NCBI RefSeq assembly: GCF_000731675.1
Contig: NZ_JMIT01000001.1
Coordinates: 2,541,714 to 2,605,713, forward strand
DNA length: 64,000 bases
Reading direction: 5' to 3'
Source of the DNA: Pseudomonas capeferrum
GTDB lineage: Bacteria > Pseudomonadota > Gammaproteobacteria > Pseudomonadales > Pseudomonadaceae
Part shown: one piece after another, positions 10,839-19,850 of the stretch
Numbering within the stretch: position 1 is the first letter of the stretch
Layout: the number at the start of each line of letters is the position of its first letter
Translations under genes and position numbers: made by a program
Notes under the pieces: model-generated
Told to the model about the DNA's origin: nothing
Databases searched by the model: none
Seen by the model: only the letters and a program-made list of their open reading frames with translations

Positions 10839-11426
10839 ATGTCCTTCGCCGAGCAACTCACCCGCCTGCAAGCCTTCCTCGACGCCGACGAGCTGCACGA
10901 AGAAGCGCTGGACTACGTCGCCGCCCACGGCTACCTCACGGCACTTTCGATCAATGCCGAGGACGTTCCCGAGCGCGAGTGGATCGACGCCCTGTTCGCC
11001 GAAGAGCCGCACTACGCCAGCGATGCCCAGCGCACCGAGATCGAAGCGACCCTGGTGGCGCTGAAGGCTCACATCGCCCGCCAACTGGCCAGCGACGAGG
11101 AGTTCGACCTGCCATGCGACCTGGACCTGACCGACGAGCCGGACGATTCCGACTTGCGCGGCTGGTGCATCGGCTTCATGGAGGGCGTGTTCCTGCGTGA
11201 AGAGGCCTGGTTCGAGAGCGCCGAGGAAGAAGTCAGCGAGATGCTGCTGCCGATCATGGTCGGTTCGGGCCTGTTCGACGAACAGCCAGAGTTTGCCGAC
11301 ATCGCCAGCAATGCCAACCTGCAGGACGACATGATCGTGCAGATCCCAGAGGCACTGAGCGCGCTGTTCCTGCTGCTGCACGCCCCTGACGAGAAGCCGG
11401 CGCTGCTCAAGCCACGCCACCACTGA
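10839..11426 (+). CDS. YecA/UPF0149 family protein
   Basis: A 195-residue acidic protein of the YecA/YgfB (UPF0149) family. Recognisable blocks are LDADELHEEALDYVAAHGYLTAL near the N-terminus, the LRGWCIGFMEGVFLREEAW segment (about 105-124) and a C-terminal LPIMVGSGLFDE stretch. Family members lack a firm biochemical function; some carry a C-terminal SEC-C zinc motif, which is absent here. A GTG-start DUF454 gene follows after 7 bases, so the two are probably co-transcribed. Confidence 0.88.
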   Translation: MSFAEQLTRLQAFLDADELHEEALDYVAAHGYLTALSINAEDVPEREWIDALFAEEPHYASDAQRTEIEATLVALKAHIARQLASDEEFDLPCDLDLTDEPDDSDLRGWCIGFMEGVFLREEAWFESAEEEVSEMLLPIMVGSGLFDEQPEFADIASNANLQDDMIVQIPEALSALFLLLHAPDEKPALLKPRHH

Positions 11427-11433
11427 GTCGGCT

Positions 11434-11799
11434 GTGCGCTACCTGCTGCTGGCCATCGGCTGGCTCAGCGTCGCGCTGGGGGTGCTGGGGATATTCCTGC
11501 CGGTGTTGCCCACCACCCCTTTTCTGCTACTGGCGGCAGCCTGCTTTGCCCGCAGCTCGCCGCGCTTTCATCACTGGCTGGTCCATCACCCGAAGCTCGG
11601 GCCGTGGATCCGCGATTACCTCAGTGGCGAAGGCATCCCCCTCAAAGGCAAGGTCTACGCTATCGGCCTGATGTGGGCCAGCATCGGCCTGTCGTGCTAC
11701 CTGGTACCGCTGTTCTGGGCACGCGCCTTCATGCTCACCAGTGCGGTACTGGTGAGCCTGTATATCCTCAAGCAGAAGACCCTGCACAGACCACGCTGA
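11434..11799 (+). CDS. YbaN/DUF454 family inner-membrane protein
   Basis: A 121-residue membrane protein with hydrophobic segments at about 3-38 and 75-110. The block LPVLPTTPFLLLAAACFARSSPRF is the DUF454 signature. The start is a GTG at 11434, since no ATG precedes the conserved N-terminus RYLLLAIGWLS. It is translationally close to the upstream YecA-like gene (7-base gap). Function is unknown for the family. Confidence 0.88.
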   Translation: MRYLLLAIGWLSVALGVLGIFLPVLPTTPFLLLAAACFARSSPRFHHWLVHHPKLGPWIRDYLSGEGIPLKGKVYAIGLMWASIGLSCYLVPLFWARAFMLTSAVLVSLYILKQKTLHRPR

Positions 11800-12094
11800 A
11801 CGCGGCGCGCCAGTAAAGGCACCCTCGCAGGGCGTGCCGTGGCTGTCGAAAAGCACAGATAGTCAATTTTTTGTCGCCAAATATCTATTTCGCCTATCCA
11901 GGCATTTTTTTAGCTACAAAAGTTCTGGAACTCTCTGTAAACCTTGAAAAACGAGACTTTCAGCAGCTTTCAATTTCGCTGTTATGGATCAGCGCCCAGC
12001 CCCTCTTAGACCACATAAGTCAAATAACAGTAATTGTTATGAGAAAATCTTCTTACGACTTTGATTGAATGTTCTTAGCTCTGTTGTTAAAAAC
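11800..12094. other. AT-rich spacer upstream of lapE
   Basis: About 300 bases without a credible gene. The stretch 11860-12130 is clearly richer in A and T than its neighbours. It carries a weak hairpin just after the ybaN-like gene. A 65-codon open frame at 11871-12068 shows no family similarity and no ribosome-binding site. The long leader may carry regulator sites for lapE; none is certain. Confidence 0.5.
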
Positions 12095-12122
12095 CTGACA
12101 CGATTTGCAGGATAACTATATC
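12095..12122 (+). promoter_or_regulatory. Candidate sigma-70 promoter of lapE
   Basis: CTGACA (12095-12100) and TATATC (12117-12122) are spaced by 16 bases, about 55 bases before the lapE ATG. The match to the -35/-10 consensus is fair. A GGGAGAGG ribosome-binding site lies just before the ATG. Confidence 0.45.
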
Positions 12123-12175
12123 GTCATTTTTTTGGCGACAAGCAGGACTTATTTTAGGATCAGGGAGAGGTACCC

Positions 12176-13549
12176 ATGCGCGTTTTGAACCCCATCACCA
12201 GTGCATTACTGTTGGCCATGGCGTGTGCCAACGTACAGGCGATGTCGATTACCGAGGCTGTCCAGAGCGCCGTGGATTACCATCCGCAGATCAGCTCCAA
12301 CCGCAACAGCAAGCTGTCCGCTGATGAAGACGTGAAATTCGCGCGTGGCGGCTACTACCCTTCCGTGGACCTGGTTGCAGGTTATGGCCGCCAGCGTTCG
12401 GACAACCTCAACACCCGCGGCACCAATGCCGACGGTACGCGCAGCCACGACAAGGCCACCCTCAGCTACACCCAGTCGGAACTGCGCCTGCGCCAGATGC
12501 TGTTCGACGGCTTCAACACTTCGAACGAAGTAGGCCGCACCGAGGCGGTCGCCACCTCGCGCGCCTACTACACCCAGGCCGTCGCCCAGGATGTTGCCCT
12601 GCGCGCGGTAGAGGTGTACCTGGAAGTACTCAAGCGCCGTGAGCTGGTGACGCTGGCCAAGAACAACCTGCAAGCGCACCTGCGGGTCAACGACCAGATC
12701 GGCCTGCGCACCGAGCGCGGCGTCGGCAGCACCGCCGACCTCGATCAGTCCCGCGCCCGTCGTGCACTGGCAGAAAACAACCTGGACACCGCCGAAGTCG
12801 ACCTGGCCGATGCCGAGGCCAACTTCTTCAGCGTCATCGGCCGACAGCCCGATGAACTGGAGGGGCCGCAATCGATCAAGGTGGAGATCCCCGGCACCCT
12901 CGACGATGCCCGTGAAGGCATGCGCCAGAACAACCCGTACATCAAGTCTGCCCAGGCCGACGTCAATGCTGCCGAGCAGCAGTATGAAGTGGCCAAGTCG
13001 ACCTTCTACCCACGCCTGGACGCGATACTGGCCACCGGCGCCAACAACAACCTCGGCGGCGAGAAAGGCCACAGCAACAACGACTGGCAGGCCGGTGTCG
13101 AGCTCAACTACAACGTGTTCCGCGGCGGCAGCGACAAGGCCCGCCTGCAGTCCGATGCCCACAAGATCAACCAGGCACTGGACATTCGCAACAACGCCCT
13201 GCGCGAGCTGACCGAGAACCTGAGCCTGGCCTGGAACGCCATGAACAACGCGCGCAAGCAGACCCCGACCGCGCGTGAATACGCCGAGACCACCAAACGT
13301 GTGCGTGCTGCCTACCAGGACCAGTTCGGCCTTGGCCAGCGTACCCTGCTCGACGTGCTCGACAGTGAGAACGAGCTGTACAACGCCGACCGCCGTTACA
13401 CCGAAGTGCGCTACACCGAGGAGTTCTCGATGTACCGGGTACTGGCCACCATGGGTGAACTGCTGAGCAAGCAACGTATCTCGCTGCCGCCGGAAGCCAT
13501 TGCCAGCAATGAGGTGAAGACCGAAGCCAGGCTGCCTGACATGCGCTGA
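12176..13549 (+). CDS. lapE: TolC-family outer-membrane channel (LapE/AggA type)
   Basis: A 457-residue outer-membrane efflux protein with a signal peptide (1-22, VQA) and two OEP repeats (about 25-220 and 245-430) forming coiled-coil rich channel halves. The type-I-secretion subclass is shown by the FDGFNTSNEVGRTEAVA and VFRGGSDKARLQSDAHKINQA blocks and the end motif GQRTLLDVLDSENELYNA. In P. putida LapE exports the giant adhesin LapA together with LapB and LapC, and the same neighbours (recQ, UPF0149, DUF454 before; tapT, aer after) flank it in KT2440 as I recall. The rest of the lap cluster is not here. Confidence 0.85.
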   Translation: MRVLNPITSALLLAMACANVQAMSITEAVQSAVDYHPQISSNRNSKLSADEDVKFARGGYYPSVDLVAGYGRQRSDNLNTRGTNADGTRSHDKATLSYTQSELRLRQMLFDGFNTSNEVGRTEAVATSRAYYTQAVAQDVALRAVEVYLEVLKRRELVTLAKNNLQAHLRVNDQIGLRTERGVGSTADLDQSRARRALAENNLDTAEVDLADAEANFFSVIGRQPDELEGPQSIKVEIPGTLDDAREGMRQNNPYIKSAQADVNAAEQQYEVAKSTFYPRLDAILATGANNNLGGEKGHSNNDWQAGVELNYNVFRGGSDKARLQSDAHKINQALDIRNNALRELTENLSLAWNAMNNARKQTPTAREYAETTKRVRAAYQDQFGLGQRTLLDVLDSENELYNADRRYTEVRYTEEFSMYRVLATMGELLSKQRISLPPEAIASNEVKTEARLPDMR

Positions 13550-13567
13550 GCGCAAGCCTCAGAGCGC

Positions 13568-14167
13568 CTATGAAGGGCCGTGATTGCGCTGGAAGGTCTC
13601 GGCGCCCATGGCCTTTATCTGCCCCTCGATCAGCGCGTCGAACGGTTTGAGCAGCGCGTCAAAGCTGACTGGCTGCTCCAGCACGTTCAGCGCCTCGACC
13701 ACCGCCTCCAGGGTCGACAACGCACCCGCCTCCGGCGCCTTGCGCAGCCGGTAGCGCGAAGGCGCAACCGCGCCCAGCGTCACCCGCGGCAATGCCGCAA
13801 GCATTGGGTTCAGGTACAGCAGCTTGCGGGCCTTGCGCCAGGTACCGTCGGGTACGATCAACAGCAACGGCTGGTCATCCACTTCGGTATAAGCCGTCAG
13901 CACCTGGGCTTGATCGCCCGGGAACAGCAACGCGGCACGGTAACCGGGCGTGGCAAGCAGCTCATCCAGGCCATCGAACACCTCTCCGACCCGCAACTCG
14001 GCATTGTTCAGCCCCAGGGCCGCCAGGCGCGCGGTATTCAGGGCATGGGCGGTTTCACTGGGGTGCTGCAGCAGGACGATACGGGTGCGGCTGGCGAGCG
14101 AGGGGATCAGTGGGCATAGGCAGTGGTCAAGCGGGCGCTGGCAGCGCTCGCAGCGGGGTCTGGGCAT
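13568..14167 (-). CDS. tapT: tRNA-uridine aminocarboxypropyltransferase (DTW domain)
   Basis: A 199-residue protein that transfers the aminocarboxypropyl group of S-adenosylmethionine to U47 in tRNA, giving acp3U. It opens with a cysteine cluster (CERCQRPLDHCLCP), then QHPSETAHALNTARL, and carries the naming DTW-type motif as PDGTWRKARKL near residue 132, followed by the SRYRLRKAPEAGALSTLEAV substrate-binding block. Length and motif order match E. coli TapT (YfiP). It is convergent with lapE, only 18 bases from its stop. Confidence 0.9.
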   Translation of the reverse strand: MPRPRCERCQRPLDHCLCPLIPSLASRTRIVLLQHPSETAHALNTARLAALGLNNAELRVGEVFDGLDELLATPGYRAALLFPGDQAQVLTAYTEVDDQPLLLIVPDGTWRKARKLLYLNPMLAALPRVTLGAVAPSRYRLRKAPEAGALSTLEAVVEALNVLEQPVSFDALLKPFDALIEGQIKAMGAETFQRNHGPS

Positions 14168-14220
14168 AGGGCTCTCCTTACCGGGCGCAGTGTGCCACAG
14201 CTTGTTCGAAATCCCCTGCC

Positions 14221-15786
14221 TCAGCGGTTGAAGCGCTCAGCCAGGCTGTGCAGGTATTCGGCCATCCGCTCCAGGTCCTGGCTGATTTGCGCACCCTGCC
14301 TGGCCTGCCCCGCGCTCTGGTCACACAGGTGTGCAATCCTCACGATCTGCTGGTTGATATCCTCGGCAACATGACTTTGCTGCTCCGAAGCCGTCGCCAT
14401 CTGCTGGCTCATGCCGGTAATGCGGCTGACCGCCTGGGCGATACCGGCCAACGCCACTTGCACCGCCTCGACACTGTGCACGCTGTCGCGCGAAATCTGC
14501 TCGCCGCGGGTGGCGGTACTCACTGCCCGCTCTGCCCCCACCCGCAACGAGGCGATGATCTGATGAATCTCTTCGGTCGAGGCACGGGTGCGCTGGGCCA
14601 ACGAACGCACCTCATCAGCCACCACGGCAAACCCGCGCCCCTGTTCACCGGCCCGCGCAGCCTCGATGGCGGCATTGAGTGCCAGCAGGTTGGTCTGGTC
14701 GGCAATCGAAGTGATCGTGTCGACCACGCTGCCAATCGACTGGGTCTGCTCGGCCAGTGCATTGACTGCCTGGCCGATATCATTCACTGCATCGCTCATG
14801 CTCCCCATCGCCTTCAGGCTCTGCTGGGCCAACTCGCTGCCATGCTGCGCCAACTGGTCGGCATCGCCTGCGGCATGGGCGGTGCTTTGCACGTTATGGG
14901 TGACCTCCTGGATGGTCGCTGCCATCTGCGCGATCGCCGTGGCGGACTGGTCGGTTTCGCTGCGCTGGCGGTCAAGCATCTGCGCCTGGGCGTCTGACAG
15001 GTCGGCCGACTGCGCCGCACGTGACTTGACCCCGACTCCTGCATCCACCAGGCGGGTCAAGGCGGTTTGCAAGCGCGCCTCTTCACTGATGATGGCCAGG
15101 TCCAGCTGGCCTTGCAGCCCCGGGTTGTCGCTGTAGGTCAACGCCACCAACGGGCTGGTGAAGGCTTTCGGGTGCTCGTCCAGGGTACGCCGGATGGCAT
15201 GGCTCTGCCGGTGTTCGATCAAGTACCAGGCCAGCAGCAGGCTGGCCATTAATACCCCCAGCGCCGCATACGGCGGCAACCACAGATAACCTGCGGCCGA
15301 CAGCAGGCCTGCGCCAATCAGCGGCCAGCCGTGGCCCAGCTGATGCCCTAGCCGCGCGGCCCAGGGCACCGCTGAGCGGCCGGCACGCAGGCGCGCGTAT
15401 AGCGCTTCGGCACGGCGAATCTGCTCGCGCGTCGGCACCGAGCGTACCGACTCGTAGCCGCTGACCCGCCCTTGCTCATACACCGGGGTGACGTAGGCGC
15501 TGACCCAATAGTAATCGCCGTTTTTTGCGCGGTTCTTGACCACGCCCATCCAGGGTTTGCCTTGCTTGATGGTGTCCCACATGTGGCCGAAGACGGCCGG
15601 GGGCATGTCGGGGTGACGCACCAGGTTGTGGGGCTGGCCGACCAGTTCGTCGTAGGTGAACCCGCTGATCGCCACGAAGGCGTCATTGCAGTAGGTGATG
15701 CGGCTGTTGAGGTCCGTCGTGGAGATCAGGCGTTGATCGCTGGAGAAGGTTCTTTCGTGCTCAGTGACGGGCAAATTCATGCGCAT
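14221..15786 (-). CDS. aer: PAS-containing methyl-accepting chemotaxis protein (Aer type)
   Basis: A 521-residue energy-taxis receptor. An N-terminal PAS domain (about 15-120) with the FAD-binding-like [26 protein letters not shown] and [13 protein letters not shown] blocks is followed by a short membrane anchor (two hydrophobic runs about 155-195) and a cytoplasmic signalling domain with the invariant hairpin tip ([25 protein letters not shown], about 370-395). The domain order matches Pseudomonas Aer proteins; P. putida has several paralogues and I cannot tell which this is. An AGGA site precedes the first of two close ATGs. Confidence 0.9.
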   Translation of the reverse strand: MRMNLPVTEHERTFSSDQRLISTTDLNSRITYCNDAFVAISGFTYDELVGQPHNLVRHPDMPPAVFGHMWDTIKQGKPWMGVVKNRAKNGDYYWVSAYVTPVYEQGRVSGYESVRSVPTREQIRRAEALYARLRAGRSAVPWAARLGHQLGHGWPLIGAGLLSAAGYLWLPPYAALGVLMASLLLAWYLIEHRQSHAIRRTLDEHPKAFTSPLVALTYSDNPGLQGQLDLAIISEEARLQTALTRLVDAGVGVKSRAAQSADLSDAQAQMLDRQRSETDQSATAIAQMAATIQEVTHNVQSTAHAAGDADQLAQHGSELAQQSLKAMGSMSDAVNDIGQAVNALAEQTQSIGSVVDTITSIADQTNLLALNAAIEAARAGEQGRGFAVVADEVRSLAQRTRASTEEIHQIIASLRVGAERAVSTATRGEQISRDSVHSVEAVQVALAGIAQAVSRITGMSQQMATASEQQSHVAEDINQQIVRIAHLCDQSAGQARQGAQISQDLERMAEYLHSLAERFNR

Positions 15787-15921
15787 CTTGGGCGATCCTT
15801 GCAGGATGAAGAGGGGGAAATCATCAGCGCAAGTTGATATTTAGCAGAGCGCTATCAGGTTAGCGGTCCAGTTTTGTAGGAATTGAGCCCGTCCCGACGG
15901 AATGCATGAACACACGGTGTA

Positions 15922-16815
15922 TCAGCCGACGTTGAGTTGGCTTTTAAGCAGGTCGCGGAAGGTCTGAATCAACGGTTCGCGGCTACGGCCGCGGCGAACG
16001 ATCAGCGAAAATGGCGCCTGATAGCCGAAGGTAGACGGCGACAAGACGCGCAGGTCGCCCTTGTCCACCCATGCCTGGGCGTAGTGCTCTGGCAGGTAGC
16101 CGATGTAGGCACCCGACAGGATCAGAATCAGCTGCGCCTCCATGCTCTCCACGGTCGCCGCACTGTGCTTGAAGCCGTGCCGGGCCAGTTCTGCCTGGCT
16201 CCAGTAGCCGCGCCCGACCATGCGCTGCTGGGTCACCACCTGCTCGGGGATGCGCCGCTCGGCGAACAACGGGTGGCGGCTGCTGCAATACAGCCAGTGC
16301 TGCTCACGGTACAGGGGCTGATAGACCAGGCCACTCATGCGCGACGAAAACGCCCCGATGGCCAGGTCGAGGCGGTTGTCCTGCACCCCCAATTGCAGCT
16401 CGTAGGGGCTGGACACCGACAGGTGCAGGTGAACACCCGGGTGCTCCTGGCTATAGGCACCGATGGCTTCGGCCAGTGGCAACGCGCGGTCACCCACGGT
16501 CGAGTCAATTACCCCCAGGTTGAGCGTGCCCCGCAGCTCGCCCTTGAGCGCCGCGGCATATTGCTCGAAGCCATCCAGCTCGGCCAGCAGGCGCAGGCTC
16601 TCCTGGTGGAACAGTTCACCTTTGCTGGTCAGGCTGAAACCGCCGCGCCCACGGTGACACAGGACAATCCCCAGCCCGCCCTCCAGTTGGCTCATGTAGG
16701 TGCTGATAGCCGACGTCGACAGGTTCAGCTCGCGCTGGGCGTTGGCGAAGCCCTGGTGGCGCACCACGCTGACGAAGATGCGCAGCAGTTTCAGATCGGG
16801 CAGGGTCGAGGCCAT
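15922..16815 (-). CDS. gbuR: LysR family regulator of guanidinobutyrase (GbuR-like)
   Basis: A 297-residue LysR regulator with an N-terminal HTH (about 5-65; FVSVVRHQGFANAQRELNLSTSAISTYMSQLE) and a periplasmic-binding-like effector domain (about 95-295). It is divergent from gbuA, the arrangement I recall for gbuR-gbuA in P. aeruginosa, where GbuR activates gbuA in response to 4-guanidinobutyrate. The ATG at 16815 starts the HTH domain. A 16-base dyad in the shared intergenic region (16874-16889) is a candidate binding site. The symbol rests on context. Confidence 0.8.
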   Translation of the reverse strand: MASTLPDLKLLRIFVSVVRHQGFANAQRELNLSTSAISTYMSQLEGGLGIVLCHRGRGGFSLTSKGELFHQESLRLLAELDGFEQYAAALKGELRGTLNLGVIDSTVGDRALPLAEAIGAYSQEHPGVHLHLSVSSPYELQLGVQDNRLDLAIGAFSSRMSGLVYQPLYREQHWLYCSSRHPLFAERRIPEQVVTQQRMVGRGYWSQAELARHGFKHSAATVESMEAQLILILSGAYIGYLPEHYAQAWVDKGDLRVLSPSTFGYQAPFSLIVRRGRSREPLIQTFRDLLKSQLNVG

Positions 16816-16873
16816 GGTGCAACGGTTCCGCAAAGTTAATGGCGGCAATTCTAACCGGTTGCGCAGGCATTAG

Positions 16874-16889
16874 TTCAGAAATTCCTGAA
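16874..16889. promoter_or_regulatory. Candidate GbuR operator
   Basis: TTCAGAAA-TTCCTGAA is a 16-base inverted repeat with one mismatched pair, lying between the divergent gbuR and gbuA start codons and 59 bases from gbuR. Its T...A boundaries and A/T centre fit LysR-type boxes. The assignment is inferred. Confidence 0.45.
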
Positions 16890-17039
16890 GTAAGTATTTG
16901 CCGGTAGCGATTCTTCCCGGGCACTACCTTGCGCAAACTCGGCCGAAATGTCCTGCCCGCCGGCACAACCAAAGCAAACAGGCGCGCCGCGGCACAGGTT
17001 CGAACAAACACAACAATCGACCGACTGATGAGGCCCACC

Positions 17040-17990
17040 GTGGACAAGACTCTCCACCAACCACTGGGCGGCAACGAAATGCCGCGTTTCGGCGGCATCG
17101 CCACCATGCTCCGCCTCCCCCACCTGCAAAGCGCCGCCGGCCTGGACGCCGCGTTCATCGGCGTGCCGCTGGACATCGGCACCTCCCTGCGCTCCGGCAC
17201 CCGCTTCGGCCCACGGCAGATCCGCGCCGAATCGGTGATGATCCGCCCGTACAACATGGCCACCGGTGCTGCGCCGTTCGACTCGCTGTCGGTAGCCGAC
17301 ATCGGTGACGTGGCCATCAACACCTTCAACCTGCTCGACGCCGTGCGCATCATCGAAGAAGCCTACGACGAGATCGTCGAGCACAACGTCATCCCGATGA
17401 CCCTGGGTGGCGACCACACCATCACCCTGCCAATCCTCCGTGCCCTGCATAAAAAGCACGGCAAGATCGGCCTGGTACATATCGATGCCCACGCCGACGT
17501 CAACGACCACATGTTCGGCGAGAAGATCGCCCACGGCACCACCTTCCGCCGCGCCGTGGAAGAAGGCCTGCTCGATTGCGACCGCGTGGTACAGATCGGC
17601 CTGCGCGCCCAAGGCTATACCGCCGACGACTTCAACTGGAGCCGTCGCCAGGGCTTTCGCGTAGTTCAGGCCGAGGAATGCTGGCACAAATCGCTTGAAC
17701 CGCTGATGGCCGAAGTACGCGAAAAGGTCGGCGGTGGCCCGGTTTACCTGTCGTTCGATATCGACGGCATCGACCCTGCCTGGGCACCGGGCACCGGCAC
17801 GCCGGAAATTGGGGGCTTGACCACGATCCAGGCGATGGAGATCATTCGCGGCTGCCACGGCCTGGACCTGATCGGCTGTGACCTTGTCGAAGTCTCCCCG
17901 CCTTACGACACCACCGGCAACACCTCGCTGCTCGGCGCCAACCTGCTGTTCGAAATGCTCTGCGTGCTACCCGGCGTAGTGCGTCGCTGA
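17040..17990 (+). CDS. gbuA: Guanidinobutyrase (agmatinase/ureohydrolase family)
   Basis: A 316-residue manganese ureohydrolase that splits 4-guanidinobutyrate into GABA and urea in the arginine dehydrogenase/transaminase route. Metal ligands sit in GGDHT (about 120), HIDAHADVND (about 143-152) and FDIDGIDPAWAPGTGTPE (about 235-252). The start LHQPLGGNEMPRFGG and the rest closely resemble P. aeruginosa GbuA as recalled, more than GpuA or agmatinase. The GTG at 17040 has a GAGG site six bases upstream; the ATG twelve bases earlier has none. A sodium symporter follows, probably for guanidino compound uptake. Confidence 0.9.
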   Translation: MDKTLHQPLGGNEMPRFGGIATMLRLPHLQSAAGLDAAFIGVPLDIGTSLRSGTRFGPRQIRAESVMIRPYNMATGAAPFDSLSVADIGDVAINTFNLLDAVRIIEEAYDEIVEHNVIPMTLGGDHTITLPILRALHKKHGKIGLVHIDAHADVNDHMFGEKIAHGTTFRRAVEEGLLDCDRVVQIGLRAQGYTADDFNWSRRQGFRVVQAEECWHKSLEPLMAEVREKVGGGPVYLSFDIDGIDPAWAPGTGTPEIGGLTTIQAMEIIRGCHGLDLIGCDLVEVSPPYDTTGNTSLLGANLLFEMLCVLPGVVRR

Positions 17991-18080
17991 ACCAGGCCTG
18001 CGCCGCGCCAACCGCGATACCCGCTTTACCCTGGCAGGAGCCATGAGGGAGGGCCATTGAGGCCCGTCAACACAAGACAA

Positions 18081-18113
18081 GACCGCCAGGCGCCGTAAGG
18101 TGCCCGGGCGGTC
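18081..18113 (+). other. Hairpin between gbuA and the symporter gene
   Basis: The arms GACCGCC and GGCGGTC, with an inner GGCGCC/GGTGCC pairing, form a GC-rich stem in the 159-base gap. There is no T-run, so it may modulate read-through or RNA stability between the two genes rather than end transcription. Confidence 0.35.
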
Positions 18114-18149
18114 GATCTCGCCATAATAAAGATAATCGGGAGACTCCCA

Positions 18150-19529
18150 ATGGCCTTGGACATCATTGTTGTAATGATCTATACCGCCGGCATGCTCGGG
18201 CTTGGCTGGTATGGCATGCGGCGTGCGAAAACCCACGAAGACTACCTGGTGGCCGGACGCAACCTCGGCCCCACCCTGTACATGGGCACCATGGCCACCA
18301 CCGTGCTGGGCGGCGCGTCCACCGTCGGCACCGTGCGCCTGGGCTATGTCCACGGCATTTCGGGCTTCTGGCTATGCGCTGCGCTGGGCCTGGGCATCAT
18401 CGCCCTCAACCTGTTCCTCGCCAAACCGCTGCTGCGCCTGCGCATCTTCACCGTCACCCAGGTGCTGGAGCGTCGGTACAACCCCATGGCACGCCAGGCC
18501 AGTGCAGCGATCATGCTGGCATATGCGCTGATGATCGGCGTCACCTCGACCCTGGCCATGGCAACCGTACTGCAGGTGCTGCTGGAACTGCCGTTCTGGA
18601 TGTCGTTGCTGCTCGGCGGTGGCGTGGTGGTGCTGTACTCGACCATCGGCGGCATGTGGTCGCTGACCCTGACCGACATCGTCCAGTTCGTGATCAAGAC
18701 CGTCGGCCTGATGTTCATCCTGCTGCCAGTCTGCCTGTACAAGGCCGGCGGCTGGGACACCCTGGTGGCCAAGCTGCCAGCGTCGAGCTTCCAGCTGACC
18801 AGCATCGGCTGGGACACCATCATCACCTACTTCCTGATCTACTTCTTCGGCATCCTCATCGGCCAGGACATCTGGCAGCGGGTGTTCACCGCCCGTGACG
18901 AGAAGGTCTGCCAGCGCGCCGGTACCACCGCCGGTGTGTACTGCGTAGTGTACGGCCTGGCTTGCGCCCTGATCGGCATGGCTGCACACGTGCTGATGCC
19001 AGACCTGGCAAACCCGAACAATGCCTTTGCCGAGATGATCAAGAGCACCCTGCCCGATGGCATCCGCGGCCTGCTGATGGCGGCGGCCCTGGCAGCCATG
19101 ATGTCCACCGCCAGCGCCGGCCTGCTGGCCGCGTCCACCACCCTGACCGAAGACCTGCTGCCCAAGCTGCGTGGCGGCAAGCAATCGAGCCTGGGCATCA
19201 GCCGCCTGTTCACCTTGCTCACCGGCCTGGTGGTGCTGGGTATCGCCCTGGTGGTGAACGATGTGATCAACGCCCTGACCCTGGCCTACAACCTGCTGGT
19301 CGGCGGCATGCTGATCCCGCTGATCGGTGCGATCTTCTGGAAGCGCGCAACCACCGCAGGCGCAATCGCCAGCATGTCGCTGGGCTTCGCCACCGCGCTG
19401 TTGTTCATGTTCAAGGATGGGTTGGAAGCCAACACGCCGATTTACTACAGCCTGACGATCGGCCTGGTGAGCTTTGTGGGGATCAGCCTGATGACGCGTA
19501 AATCGGTGGCAGCGATGAAGCTGGCCTGA
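18150..19529 (+). CDS. Sodium:solute symporter family transporter
   Basis: A 459-residue inner-membrane transporter with about 12-13 hydrophobic segments. The SSS family is recognised from YLVAGRNLGP, TVLGGASTVGTVRLGYVHG and the later AALAAMMSTASAGLLAASTTLTEDL sodium-site block (about residues 310-335). It follows gbuA on the same strand, as a symporter also does near P. aeruginosa gbuA, so guanidinobutyrate or a related guanidino compound is a plausible substrate; this is inferred from context. A perfect hairpin terminator follows. Confidence 0.88.
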   Translation: MALDIIVVMIYTAGMLGLGWYGMRRAKTHEDYLVAGRNLGPTLYMGTMATTVLGGASTVGTVRLGYVHGISGFWLCAALGLGIIALNLFLAKPLLRLRIFTVTQVLERRYNPMARQASAAIMLAYALMIGVTSTLAMATVLQVLLELPFWMSLLLGGGVVVLYSTIGGMWSLTLTDIVQFVIKTVGLMFILLPVCLYKAGGWDTLVAKLPASSFQLTSIGWDTIITYFLIYFFGILIGQDIWQRVFTARDEKVCQRAGTTAGVYCVVYGLACALIGMAAHVLMPDLANPNNAFAEMIKSTLPDGIRGLLMAAALAAMMSTASAGLLAASTTLTEDLLPKLRGGKQSSLGISRLFTLLTGLVVLGIALVVNDVINALTLAYNLLVGGMLIPLIGAIFWKRATTAGAIASMSLGFATALLFMFKDGLEANTPIYYSLTIGLVSFVGISLMTRKSVAAMKLA

Positions 19530-19562
19530 TAGCCGATACGCGCTTAGATAACACCCGGCAAC

Positions 19563-19602
19563 AAAAAGGCCGCCGCATCAGCCATGATGCGGCGGCCTTT
19601 TT
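19563..19602. terminator. Perfect bidirectional terminator
   Basis: An 18-bp perfect stem (AAAAAGGCCGCCGCATCA and its complement) with a four-base loop GCCA. Because the stem starts with A5 and ends with T5, it can end transcription on both strands: the symporter from the left and the PA1414-like transcript from the right. Confidence 0.9.
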
Positions 19603-19606
19603 CATT

Positions 19607-19735
19607 TCAGCGACGACGCGGCTGGCGCTTGCGCTGCTCTTCGTCAGTCGGGATCGGCACCGGCTGCAAGGGTGGTGGTATCAGCCCCAGTGCGACAGCC
19701 AAGTCGTGGAGCCAGTTGAACAGTGGTTTCTTCAT
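19607..19735 (-). CDS. PA1414-like small protein
   Basis: A 42-residue ORF, from ATG at 19735 with a GGGGG ribosome-binding site. The sequence begins MKKPLFNWLHDLAVALGLI, continues with a proline-rich PPPLQPVPIP segment and ends in a basic, arginine-rich tail (QRKRQPRRR). I recognise the pattern as the Pseudomonas PA1414 family: short amphipathic N-terminal helix, prolines, basic end. Its position next to the gbuA-symporter locus is the same as I recall in P. aeruginosa. Whether the peptide or the RNA is the functional product is open. Confidence 0.75.
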   Translation of the reverse strand: MKKPLFNWLHDLAVALGLIPPPLQPVPIPTDEEQRKRQPRRR

Positions 19736-19850
19736 AGTGCCCCCTTTGACGGGTCAGCCTCACGGTCAATCAATCCAGTCATGTTTCATACAGATCATAG
19801 CCCGATGTCCTGTATTGCGCATGTATCTGTTCCTAGAGATAGGGGCCATT

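Larger units (their letters stand above)
19563..19816 (-). ncRNA. Candidate SicX/PA1414-like transcript
   Basis: The predicted RNA starts 41.5 bases downstream of the centre of an Anr-type box (19851-19864) and ends at a perfect hairpin, giving about 250 nucleotides that include a 42-codon ORF. In P. aeruginosa the PA1414 locus, near gbuA, yields the oxygen-responsive small RNA SicX under Anr control. Here the small protein, the anaerobic box and the terminator are all present in the same relative order. The start is estimated from box spacing, not observed, and no RNA-level similarity could be tested. Confidence 0.45.

Noticed and set aside
11871..12068. A 65-codon open frame in the AT-rich spacer before lapE
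   Set aside because: No ribosome-binding site, no recognisable family, base composition unlike the genes around it; probably leader DNA.
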